Shown here piece by piece: positions 1 to 5,951 of a DNA stretch of 6,188 bases. Position 1 is the stretch's first letter; every line of letters starts with the position of its first letter. The notes under the pieces are model-generated. The model saw nothing but the letters and a program-made list of their open reading frames with translations, was not told the origin of the DNA and did not search any database. The stretch comes from Desulfobacteraceae bacterium (GTDB taxonomy: Bacteria; Desulfobacterota; Desulfobacteria; Desulfobacterales; SURF-7): positions 1 through 6,188 of the forward strand of contig JAUXBD010000099.1 of the NCBI GenBank assembly GCA_030619585.1, given 5' to 3'. The position numbers were made by a program, and so were the translations under genes.

Positions 1-32
1 CTTGACAATTTGTCTGCATAAACGTAGTTTTC

Positions 33-61
33 AAGAAAGCTTAGAAAAACAGCTTTTTTTT
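33..61 (+). terminator. weak AT-rich hairpin with T-run, possible terminator of an upstream gene
   Basis: Bases 33-41 can pair with 51-59 (9 pairs, only two of them G-C, one G-T wobble) around a 9-base loop, and the 3' arm runs into a T-tract ending at base 61. This has the shape of an intrinsic terminator, but the stem is AT-rich and the T-tract is mostly used in the stem. It may serve a gene ending left of the window, or be chance in AT-rich DNA. Confidence 0.22.
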
Positions 62-170
62 AAAATCAGGAATTAATCGAAGCTTGTATAAATATTAGGA
101 AATACATCAGCTTTTTTAAACCGGTTTGTTTTATTAAACTGAGCATTTAACAAATTGAGAGACAAAAAAT

Positions 171-443
171 ATGCTTGAAAGCAGAACTAATGAAAAACGA
201 AAAGATACCAGAATATCTTGTGATGTCAAAGCATGGTATACTTCCAAGGATAATTTTGGGCAGGAATATATAAAAAACATAAGTCTTGGAGGTACATTTG
301 TTGAAACCATGGAGATATTCTCCATGGGTCAGGAGATTAGTCTGAGCATTCCGTTTACAGACAACAATAAATATGTAAAAGTGAAAGGCAAGGTTGTCAG
401 AATAGAAAAAGAGGGAATCGGCGTTAATTTCTTATGGGGGTGA
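171..443 (+). CDS. single-domain PilZ protein (probable c-di-GMP receptor)
   Basis: This 90-residue protein is essentially one PilZ domain, a small beta-barrel that in characterised members binds cyclic di-GMP and passes the signal to motility, exopolysaccharide or other surface functions in the cytoplasm. Both signature motifs are visible: the N-terminal RxxxR loop (R10 and R14 in KRKDTR) and the (D/N)xSxxG motif (N36, S38, G41 in NISLGG). The remaining beta-strands (VKVKGKVVRIE near residues 69-79, then GIGVNF) follow the usual pattern. There is no transmembrane segment or second domain, so it would act as a stand-alone adaptor. The ATG has a modest purine-rich ribosome site (GAGAG, 157-161) 9 bases upstream. 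It stands 112 bases before the next gene, so its target cannot be read from neighbours. Family call is confident; ligand binding is inferred from intact motifs. Confidence 0.9.
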   Translation: MLESRTNEKRKDTRISCDVKAWYTSKDNFGQEYIKNISLGGTFVETMEIFSMGQEISLSIPFTDNNKYVKVKGKVVRIEKEGIGVNFLWG

Positions 444-542
444 TCTGCCTAGTAATTTCCTTGAAACATTTTTCCACCATTAAAAAAGAATTAAAATAGC
501 CCCTTAAATAGATACGACAATATCAAACATAATCCAGGTTAT

Positions 543-550
543 AAGGAGGT
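543..550 (+). promoter_or_regulatory. near-consensus Shine-Dalgarno of the EthD-like gene
   Basis: AAGGAGGT matches the anti-Shine-Dalgarno end of 16S rRNA over its full length. AAGGAGG ends 6 bases before the ATG at 556, which fixes that start and predicts strong translation initiation. It is clearly the best ribosome site in the window. Confidence 0.85.
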
Positions 551-555
551 AACCC

Positions 556-951
556 ATGGTCAAGCTGATCTTCTGCGCATGTCGCAGGCCGGGCATGTCA
601 CATGAAGAGTTCCTTAAATATTGGCATGAGCAGCACTCCCCGTTGGTTAAGGAGGTGTCAAAAGCGCTGGGTATAAGACGATACATCCAGAGCCGCACAA
701 TTGAACCAAACCTGAACAATCAACTCAGACATGAAAGAGGGACCCTCAAACCCTTTGGCGGGGTGGCAGAGCTTTGGTGGGATAATATTGAAGAATTTGA
801 AGCCCTGGGCAGTACCAGTGAGGGGCAGGAGGCAATCCACCGGCTGATTGAGGATGAAAGAAGATTTATAGACTTTACGCGGTCGTCTCTTTTTCTCACC
901 GAGGAGCATACGGTCTTTGATTTACATAGGAATACAACTGATGCACCTTGA
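556..951 (+). CDS. EthD domain protein (dimeric alpha-beta barrel)
   Basis: This 131-residue protein resembles the EthD family, small ferredoxin-like alpha-beta barrel proteins that usually dimerise. The opening strand VKLIFCACRRPGMSHEEF, the YWHEQHSPLV helix (about residues 22-31) with its HxxxHxP-like pattern, and the later GVAELWWDNIEEFEAL strand and helix (about 69-84) are typical of this fold. EthD was named from an ether-degradation gene cluster, but most members have no known substrate and some relatives are monooxygenases or cyclases. No cofactor-binding motif is evident, as is normal for cofactor-free members. The start is set by a near-perfect Shine-Dalgarno 6 bases upstream. Its stop overlaps the start of the YcgN-like gene by 11 bases, suggesting co-transcription and coupled translation. 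The last dozen residues look like an unstructured tail. Family is fairly sure; the reaction is unknown. Confidence 0.82.
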   Translation: MVKLIFCACRRPGMSHEEFLKYWHEQHSPLVKEVSKALGIRRYIQSRTIEPNLNNQLRHERGTLKPFGGVAELWWDNIEEFEALGSTSEGQEAIHRLIEDERRFIDFTRSSLFLTEEHTVFDLHRNTTDAP

Positions 952-1384
952 TGGGAAACCTTATTGGAAAACAAAAGCAATAGAAAATATGGATAGAGAT
1001 GAGTGGGAAGCTTTGTGTGATGGCTGCGGTAAATGCTGCCTGGAGAAGCTGAAAGATGAAGCCACAGGCGAGGTTTTTTATACTTATGTTTCATGCCGTT
1101 TTCTGGATACGGTCAGTTGCCGCTGCAAGGTATATGAAAGTCGTTTTGACAAGGCTCCCGATTGTATAGTGATTACACCGGGCAATATAAAAGATTTGAC
1201 ATGGCTGCCGGATACATGTGCCTACAGGATTATATATGATGCAGCTGAGCTGGAAGAGTGGCATCCTCTGGTATCAGGTGATCCTGAAACAGTCCATGAG
1301 GCGGGGATATCCGTTCGGGATAAAGTTGTACCGGGTGATTATGTGCATCCTGATGATCTTGAAGGGTATATTCAGAACTCCTGA
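941..1384 (+). CDS. ycgN: YcgN/UPF0260 family cysteine-cluster protein
   Basis: The 147-residue product matches the YcgN (UPF0260, YkgJ-like zinc- or iron-chelating) family across its length: PYWKTKAIENMDRDEWEALC at residues 7-26, then the CxxCGxCC core (C26, C29, C32, C33), CRFLDTVSCRC (C52, C60, C62), PDC (C75), WLPDTCAYR (C93) and EWHPL. Nine cysteines in these conserved positions imply a metal-binding site, probably zinc or iron-sulfur; the cellular role is not established. I chose ATG 941 because E. coli YcgN is similar in length and the homology begins just after it. It has only a weak AGG 10 bases upstream. A TTG at 917, in frame and 10 bases after GAGGAG (901-906), would add 8 residues and cannot be excluded. 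Translation may be coupled to the overlapping EthD-like gene. Confidence 0.9.
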   Translation: MHLDGKPYWKTKAIENMDRDEWEALCDGCGKCCLEKLKDEATGEVFYTYVSCRFLDTVSCRCKVYESRFDKAPDCIVITPGNIKDLTWLPDTCAYRIIYDAAELEEWHPLVSGDPETVHEAGISVRDKVVPGDYVHPDDLEGYIQNS

Positions 1385-1440
1385 CCCATGTGAATTTGTT
1401 TGATACCATTTTCGTTGGATGTGCAATATTTTATAATCGA

Positions 1441-1685
1441 TTAACTTTTGGCTATTTCCAGTATGGTAAACTGTAATATCCTGATATCAAAAAATCCCTT
1501 GCATACTCACCGATTTCAATACGGTCATCCACCCCCAAAGGCCTCCGCCAGACAATAAAAGTCCAGCCGGCAATATTCACGATAAGATCTTTCAACGCTA
1601 TTGCAATACCAGCGGAAAACAATCCTTCCTGTGTTACAGCGCTTATTCCTGTAATGCTTTGAACCCACTTGATCAGATGGTTCAT
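1441..1685 (-). pseudogene. MscS-type mechanosensitive channel remnant, frameshifted and truncated
   Basis: The uninterrupted part (1452-1685, 77 codons) reads as the pore helix and start of the beta domain of a MscS-family channel: GLFSAGIAIALKDLIVNIAG is the glycine/alanine-rich TM3 type, followed by RRPLGVDDRIEIGEY, equivalent to the RPF.xGD.I.IG segment. After GEYARDF the homology jumps to the next frame, which reads DIRILQFTILEIA then KS and a stop at 1441-1443; family members continue with more beta domain and a C-terminal domain. The slip lies in a run of six T on the minus strand (1489-1494), and adding one T restores the frame. The N-terminal membrane helices before TM3 are absent: an in-frame stop lies just upstream. 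Yet the ATG at 1685 has AGGAG 11 bases before it. A short expressed peptide is possible, but a functional channel is not expected. Confidence 0.8.
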
Positions 1686-1792
1686 GATATTTACTACTCC
1701 TGAATGTTATGACAAGGATTTTTTGGTTCTAGTACGCTCAATTCAATAACGAGGATTATATATCTGTTTTTCCAAAATGCAAATAAAACTCA

Positions 1793-1804
1793 TTCGCAAG
1801 CGAA
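1793..1804. repeat. short dyad TTCGC-AA-GCGAA
   Basis: A perfect 5-bp inverted repeat around a 2-base centre stands out in AT-rich surroundings. It lies about 140 bp upstream of the sigma-54-like promoter, a distance at which enhancer-binding activators often bind, so it could be an operator half-site pair. It is too short to support this alone. Confidence 0.25.
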
Positions 1805-1940
1805 ATTTAAGCAAAATGACGAAATATAGCTAGTGCTTGCCAAATATCGATATGGAGTTTGCGGTAGTTTTAAATAATAATGGCAGTGTAATGCTCAAAT
1901 ATTCAATAATTACAGTAGAAAGTTTATGGGTTACGGCAGG

Positions 1941-1956
1941 TGGCACAGATATTGTA
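1941..1956 (+). promoter_or_regulatory. candidate sigma-54 (-24/-12) promoter for the M23 operon
   Basis: TGGCAC-AGATA-TTGTA matches the RpoN consensus TGGCAC-N5-TTGCA at all but one position: the C of the -12 GC is T. The spacing between the -24 GG and the -12 G is the canonical 10 bases. Transcription would begin near 1967, about 55 bases before the ATG at 2022. That leaves a normal leader and argues against translation from the ATG at 1980, which lies only 13 bases from this point and lacks a ribosome site. Confidence 0.5.
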
Positions 1957-2007
1957 ATTGATGAATCCGGTTTTTCCAAATGGCATCGACTAATCAGTTT
2001 GAAAATC

Positions 2008-2013
2008 AGGAGA
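2008..2013 (+). promoter_or_regulatory. Shine-Dalgarno that sets the M23 peptidase start
   Basis: AGGAGA lies 8 bases before the ATG at 2022. The upstream in-frame ATG at 1980 has no purine-rich site before it, so 2022 is the preferred start, shortening the protein by 14 residues. Confidence 0.75.
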
Positions 2014-2021
2014 GCACGAAT

Positions 2022-3449
2022 ATGGATCTGGCATTGGACTCAAACAGCGAAAACATTTTAAAGCAAGAGATCGTATTGAAAAACCGGCAAAGCTTATTCC
2101 CATTGGTAATCCTGTTTGGATTAAGCCTGTTTATAATCAATATCCTTTACTATATAGGCTCTCAAAACAGCTTTTTCTCTTTTATTCATACAAAACCGGG
2201 CGCTTCACATACAAGCGATAGTTTAACAGAAGAACTTCCGAATGCTCTGCCCTACGAATCAGGAGATGTTCAGTCTGATGATAAAATCACAACACAGGAT
2301 AATGCAGATGAACTGCACAAGGATCTGCCTACATTTAAAACAATCAATAGTTTCATTAAGAGAGGAGATACGGCTTCTTCCATTTTAAATGACCACCTTA
2401 AGATAAAAGAGATCCTGGAAATAAGCAGGCAAAGTAAAAGTGTATATCCTCTTAAAAACATCAGGGCCGGTCATCCGTACAAAATACTTGTTTTGGATGA
2501 TCAGTTCTATGGGTTTGACTATGAGATAAATAAGGATGAAAAACTTGTTGTTAGAAAGGCTTCGGAAGGTTTTTCTATCGCAAAGGCTAAAGTTGTTTAC
2601 GACATTAAAACCCAGGTGATTTCATCTGGAATTGACAACAGCCTTTTTGGTGCGGTCAGAAAAGCAGGGGAAAGCACCGATCTTGCGATAAAAATTGCGA
2701 GCATATTTGCATGGGATATAGATTTTATTCGTGACATTCGGCCTGGTGACAGTTTCTCCGCCCTTGTTGAAAAAAGATTTCTTAAAGGAGAACCAGCCGG
2801 ATATGAAAAAATTCTGGCTGTTTTTTTTACAAATAAGGGTGAAACTCACAAGGCTTTTTTGTACAAGGATTCAGATGGCAGACAATCATACTATGATGAA
2901 AAGGGAAGATCCCTTAGAAAGGCATTCCTTAAAGCCCCTCTTGATTTGTCACGTATAACTTCAGGGTATTCCAGACGAAGGTTCCATCCTATTTTGAAGA
3001 TATACCGACCACACAGCGGGATAGATTATGGTGCTCGAAAAGGCACCCCCATTAAGACAGTCGGCGATGGTGTTGTAACAAAAGTTGGCTTTGCTAAATC
3101 AGCCGGAAGGTATGTAAAGATTCGTCATACTAACGGTTATGAAACAGGATACAATCACATGTCAAAATATGCCAAGGGCTTAAAAAAAGGCAAACAGGTA
3201 TATCAGGGTGATGTTATTGGATATGTGGGAAGTACAGGATATGCGACCGGCCCCCACCTGGATTTTCGTATGAAGAAGAACGGAAGGTATGTCAACCCGC
3301 TAAAGGTAAAATCTCCTTGTGTAAGACCTGTTGATTCCAAAGAGATTGACAGTTTTCTGGCCAGTGCGTCTTCTTTAACAAAAAAGTTACAAAAAAAGGA
3401 AAATACAGCAGTTTTAATTCTTGCAAAATTTAATGTAGAGAAAAATTAA
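2022..3449 (+). CDS. membrane-anchored M23 (LytM/MepM-like) peptidoglycan endopeptidase
   Basis: This 475-residue protein should act in the envelope, cutting peptide cross-links of peptidoglycan. In order it shows a short charged cytoplasmic tail, one transmembrane anchor (about 25-46), a polar linker, a LysM/OapA-like domain (about 104-200), a Csd3-N2-like domain with KAGESTDLAIKIA and IRPGDSF (about 212-300), and a C-terminal M23 domain (about 315-430). The M23 residues are HSGID (H331, D335), the YNHMS histidine (H379) and GPHLD (H412). The usual second His of the HxH motif, a zinc ligand, is Asp here (D414). I believe GPHLD variants occur in related bacteria and Asp can bind zinc, so activity is plausible but unproven. 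The start at 2022 is set by AGGAGA; an ATG at 1980 would add 14 residues. It lies 17 bases before the DUF4015 gene, likely one operon. Confidence 0.9.
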   Translation: MDLALDSNSENILKQEIVLKNRQSLFPLVILFGLSLFIINILYYIGSQNSFFSFIHTKPGASHTSDSLTEELPNALPYESGDVQSDDKITTQDNADELHKDLPTFKTINSFIKRGDTASSILNDHLKIKEILEISRQSKSVYPLKNIRAGHPYKILVLDDQFYGFDYEINKDEKLVVRKASEGFSIAKAKVVYDIKTQVISSGIDNSLFGAVRKAGESTDLAIKIASIFAWDIDFIRDIRPGDSFSALVEKRFLKGEPAGYEKILAVFFTNKGETHKAFLYKDSDGRQSYYDEKGRSLRKAFLKAPLDLSRITSGYSRRRFHPILKIYRPHSGIDYGARKGTPIKTVGDGVVTKVGFAKSAGRYVKIRHTNGYETGYNHMSKYAKGLKKGKQVYQGDVIGYVGSTGYATGPHLDFRMKKNGRYVNPLKVKSPCVRPVDSKEIDSFLASASSLTKKLQKKENTAVLILAKFNVEKN

Positions 3450-3466
3450 AGGAAAGAAATGATATT

Positions 3467-4999
3467 ATGACAAAAAACATTATGCTTTTCCCCCTTCAAA
3501 AACTCCTTTTGATTGACAGACCAGGTAACGTCCGAAGATGGATTATTATTATCAGCTGTTTAATTATCTCCCTTTTTATAACATCCAAAAGCCTTGCCGT
3601 CCTGCCTGAATCCGTTAACGCTGTTTACATTCCTTCTCATTGTTATACTGATAGAAAGGTTAGTGAGCTGATACATTATGCAAAGCTTACAAAAATGAAT
3701 GCAGTTGTATTGCATGTGAAAGATCCATATGGCATGCTTAACTGGAAGTCGAAAAATGTTATGGCTGTTGAGATTGGCGCTTCTGAACCTAACGGCACGT
3801 TGGACAAAGCTGTAAGAAGGTTTAAGGAAGCAGGCATATGGACCATAGCAAAAATAGATGTCTTTGCAGACAACAGATTGGTGGATGAGTACCCTGAGAT
3901 GGGAATTATTGACTCAAGTAACGGTGAGCCATGGAAAGATAAAAACGGTTTGTACTGGGCAAACCCCTATGACTGCAATGTGTGGGAGTACAATATTGCC
4001 CTTTGCAAGGAACTTGCGGGATTAGGTTTTGATGAGATACAATTTGACTACATACGCTTTCCCTGCGACGGAGACCTCAAAAAGATCTCTTTTCCCATGG
4101 TGTCTGATGATATGACAAAAGCCGAGTGCATAGGCATGTTTCTGGAAATTGCCGGTATGCGACTAAAACCTCTTGGGGTCGCCATCTCTATCGATATATT
4201 TGGCGTGGCTGCATGGAAGAAAGAAGATTTCGGTGTGGGGCAGGTACTGGAAAATATGGCTCCCCATGTTGATGTGATATGTCCCATGTTGTATCCCTCC
4301 CATTTTTCCAAAGATTTTTTAACCATGAGCAACTCAGGAAACTACCCCCGGGATATCATGGAGCTAAGCATGGAACGGCTTCAAAAACGTACAGATAAAA
4401 GAATTCGACCCTGGATCCAAGGGTTTTGGTATTCGAAAGAAAAGATCAATGCACAGATCGACGGGATTTTAAATGCCGGCACATCAAGCTGGGCAGTATG
4501 GAACCCTGTGGGCAACTACTCAACAACATACCTGGCCCTTTCCCAAAGGATGGATACTGAACTGCCTGAACCCCAATTCTACCCGTCACTTAATGAGATA
4601 ACAGACAGGCAAAGCCTGATTTCCAGGGGGAATTTCAGAGTCGTAAATTTAACAAATTATAAAGAGGGCTTTACTATACTTTCACTTGAGGAGTCAAAAA
4701 ACGGAAAAAAAAGCTCATATTCAACACCAAGTTCTGTTGTCAGCACAATGGACGAGGGCATCATGGATCATATCTTGACACAAAGGGATATACAGTTCAG
4801 CAAAAAAACAAGCAGGTATTATAAAAGAACACTTATTGCCAATCTGCTCAGTAAGGACCTTAATATTGATCTGCGGCGTCTACGCCCCATGCCAATATAT
4901 ATTGACTGGAACGACAACTGTCTTTTTACAAGGACGCTTACCCAGGAACATATAGAGCTTTACCGTAATCCCCATGGGCAACTGCAAGCATCATTGTAA
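3467..4999 (+). CDS. exported DUF4015-type putative glycoside hydrolase
   Basis: The 510-residue product has an N-terminal hydrophobic segment (about 25-40) ending near SLA, either a signal peptide or an anchor, so it should act outside the cytoplasm. Residues about 50-360 form a putative TIM-barrel of the DUF4015 (PF13200) family, with its recurring blocks: VLHVKDPYG (81-89), IAKIDVFAD (127-135), GFDEIQFDYIRFP (187-199), SIDIFGVAAW (241-250), DVICPMLYPSHF (269-280) and RPWIQGF (314-320). Acidic residues in these strands, notably D189, E190 and D194, are candidate catalytic groups by analogy with related barrels. The substrate is not known; a surface or wall polysaccharide is likely given the M23 peptidase 17 bases upstream. 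The last 130 residues or so (375-510) match nothing I recognise. GGAAAG at 3451-3456, 10 bases before the ATG, supports the start. Confidence 0.87.
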   Translation: MTKNIMLFPLQKLLLIDRPGNVRRWIIIISCLIISLFITSKSLAVLPESVNAVYIPSHCYTDRKVSELIHYAKLTKMNAVVLHVKDPYGMLNWKSKNVMAVEIGASEPNGTLDKAVRRFKEAGIWTIAKIDVFADNRLVDEYPEMGIIDSSNGEPWKDKNGLYWANPYDCNVWEYNIALCKELAGLGFDEIQFDYIRFPCDGDLKKISFPMVSDDMTKAECIGMFLEIAGMRLKPLGVAISIDIFGVAAWKKEDFGVGQVLENMAPHVDVICPMLYPSHFSKDFLTMSNSGNYPRDIMELSMERLQKRTDKRIRPWIQGFWYSKEKINAQIDGILNAGTSSWAVWNPVGNYSTTYLALSQRMDTELPEPQFYPSLNEITDRQSLISRGNFRVVNLTNYKEGFTILSLEESKNGKKSSYSTPSSVVSTMDEGIMDHILTQRDIQFSKKTSRYYKRTLIANLLSKDLNIDLRRLRPMPIYIDWNDNCLFTRTLTQEHIELYRNPHGQLQASL

Positions 5000-5023
5000 T
5001 CCTTCCTGAAGTGTGATATTCAA

Positions 5024-5168
5024 TTGGTTAAGCAGGTTAACTGGTTGGATTAGTTTGATTGGTTGAGGACGAAAAGGCAATCCATTGTACAACCAGTTCA
5101 ACCAACATAACCAATATAACAAGCATAACAAACATAACCAATTAAACTAATCCAACTAATCAAACCAT
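5024..5168. repeat. opposed arrays of degenerate 9-bp units with long inverted repeat
   Basis: The left arm (5024-5068) carries GTT cores at 5027, 5036, 5044, 5053 and 5062, spaced 9, 8, 9 and 9. The right arm (5088-5168) has nine consecutive 9-bp units, all with AAC at positions 4-6 (starting 5091, then every 9 bases to 5163) and a consensus near CATAACCAA. The arms are reverse complements in style, so the plus strand is G/T-rich on the left and almost G-free on the right. The longest pairing is 5044-5064 with 5136-5156, 20 of 21 bases complementary; a second is AACTGGTTG (5039-5047) with CAACCAGTT (5090-5098). The 19-base centre is unrelated. It could form a long hairpin in RNA or a cruciform in DNA, or be an intergenic repeat family. 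There is no U-tract, so it is not a classical terminator. Confidence 0.85.
5044..5156. repeat. 21-bp inverted repeat, 20 of 21 matched, 71-bp loop
   Basis: Bases 5044-5064 are complementary to 5136-5156 with a single mismatch. The 3' arm ends 18 bases before the sirtuin ATG, so a transcript from upstream would carry a stable stem very close to the translation start. It is part of the 9-bp-phased array described separately. Confidence 0.85.
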
Positions 5169-5174
5169 TTGACC

Positions 5175-5933
5175 ATGAAAGACAAAATCACCCAAATTGC
5201 CGACAAAATTGCCGAGGGCGGGAAAAACATTATTTTCACAGGAGCCGGCATCTCAACTGAGAGCGGAATTCCTGACTATCGCAGCAAAGGGGGGCTGTGG
5301 GATAAATTCCGGCCTGTTTATTTTGACGAATTCATGTCTTCAAAAGAGTCGCGTATTGAATACTGGCGGCGCAAGTCAGAACTTTATCATGATATTGACC
5401 AGGCAAAACCGAATAAGGCACATCTTGCCGTAAAAGCCCTTTACGATATGGGCTTTATAGAATCTGTTATTACCCAGAATATTGACGGTCTGCACCAGGA
5501 GGCAGGTCTTCCCGATGGAAAAGTTATTGAACTGCATGGCAGCAACAGGCGTATACGATGCATGAGTTGCGGGGGGATCTCTTCCATACATGAGGCGCAA
5601 AAAAGAATAGAGGCCGGGGACCTTGCGCCTGAATGCTCCTGCGGCGGATATTTAAAACCGGACACCATATCATTTGGCCAGTCCATGCCGGCAGACGAAG
5701 TCAAAAAGGCGGAAGAACTGTCCAGCAGCTGTAATTTTTTCATGGTAATTGGATCAACCCTTCTTGTGCAGCCCGCCTCACTTATGCCTGATTATGCCAG
5801 GCAGGCAGGGGCTTTTTTAGCAATTGTAAATCTTTCGGAAACACCTTACGATGATATATGTGATGTCCTGATCGTGCAAAAGGCTGGTGAGGTTTTGCCG
5901 GCTATAGCTAATTCACTAAGAGACACAATTTGA
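5175..5933 (+). CDS. cobB: Sir2 family NAD-dependent protein deacylase
   Basis: This 252-residue cytoplasmic sirtuin would remove acyl groups from protein lysines, consuming NAD and yielding nicotinamide and O-acyl-ADP-ribose. All core motifs are present: GAGIS (23-27), GIPDYRS (31-37), TQNIDGLH (100-107, N102 and D104), the catalytic H121 in ELHGS, the zinc cysteines C129, C132, C154 and C156, IGSTLLVQPA (192-201) and IVNL (217-220). Length and overall sequence resemble compact bacterial and archaeal sirtuins such as Thermotoga Sir2. A YxxR (Y63, R66) lies near where desuccinylating sirtuins have theirs, but the alignment there is uncertain. ATG 5175 is preferred over TTG 5169; an in-frame stop at 5157-5159 excludes longer forms. 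Neither start has a Shine-Dalgarno: the leader is the A/C-rich repeat array. Assignment of the symbol rests on family only. Confidence 0.93.
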   Translation: MKDKITQIADKIAEGGKNIIFTGAGISTESGIPDYRSKGGLWDKFRPVYFDEFMSSKESRIEYWRRKSELYHDIDQAKPNKAHLAVKALYDMGFIESVITQNIDGLHQEAGLPDGKVIELHGSNRRIRCMSCGGISSIHEAQKRIEAGDLAPECSCGGYLKPDTISFGQSMPADEVKKAEELSSSCNFFMVIGSTLLVQPASLMPDYARQAGAFLAIVNLSETPYDDICDVLIVQKAGEVLPAIANSLRDTI

Positions 5934-5951
5934 TACGCAATTAGACACGGA

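Larger units (their letters stand above)
1686..2021. other. gene-poor intergenic region between the MscS remnant and the M23 gene
   Basis: No credible coding region is seen here on either strand. A forward reading frame opening with TTG at 1837 runs through but matches no family I know and collides with the M23 gene start. The stretch holds two short signals, a TTCGC-AA-GCGAA dyad at 1793-1804 and a -24/-12-like promoter at 1941-1956, both listed separately. The rest is plain AT-rich DNA. The left edge doubles as the 5' flank of the minus-strand MscS remnant. Confidence 0.6.

Noticed and set aside
2..30. TTGACA (2-7) with TAGTTT (25-30) at 17-base spacing as a sigma-70 promoter
   Set aside because: The -35 is perfect but the -10 matches at only three positions, and the PilZ start is 140 bases away; not strong enough to annotate.
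720..1094. Long minus-strand open frame opposite the EthD-like and YcgN-like genes
   Set aside because: It is the antisense shadow of two genes with clear family matches, and its translation has no recognisable domain.
1980..2021. Upstream ATG extension of the M23 peptidase
   Set aside because: No Shine-Dalgarno precedes it and it lies only 13 bases from the predicted transcription start; the ATG at 2022 has AGGAGA at ideal spacing.
1837..2061. Forward 74-codon open frame beginning with TTG
   Set aside because: No ribosome site, no recognisable family, and it overlaps the start of the well-supported M23 gene in another frame; it also runs through the sigma-54-like promoter.
5088..5150. Coding reading of the right repeat arm as an Asn-rich tripeptide repeat
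   Set aside because: The frame closes at a TAA after about 20 codons, has no start with a ribosome site, and lies in an intergenic inverted repeat.
5024..5168. CRISPR array or rho-independent terminator as the explanation of the repeats
   Set aside because: Units are 9 bp, contiguous and degenerate with no spacers, which excludes CRISPR; the stem has a 71-base loop and no following T-run, which excludes a classical terminator.
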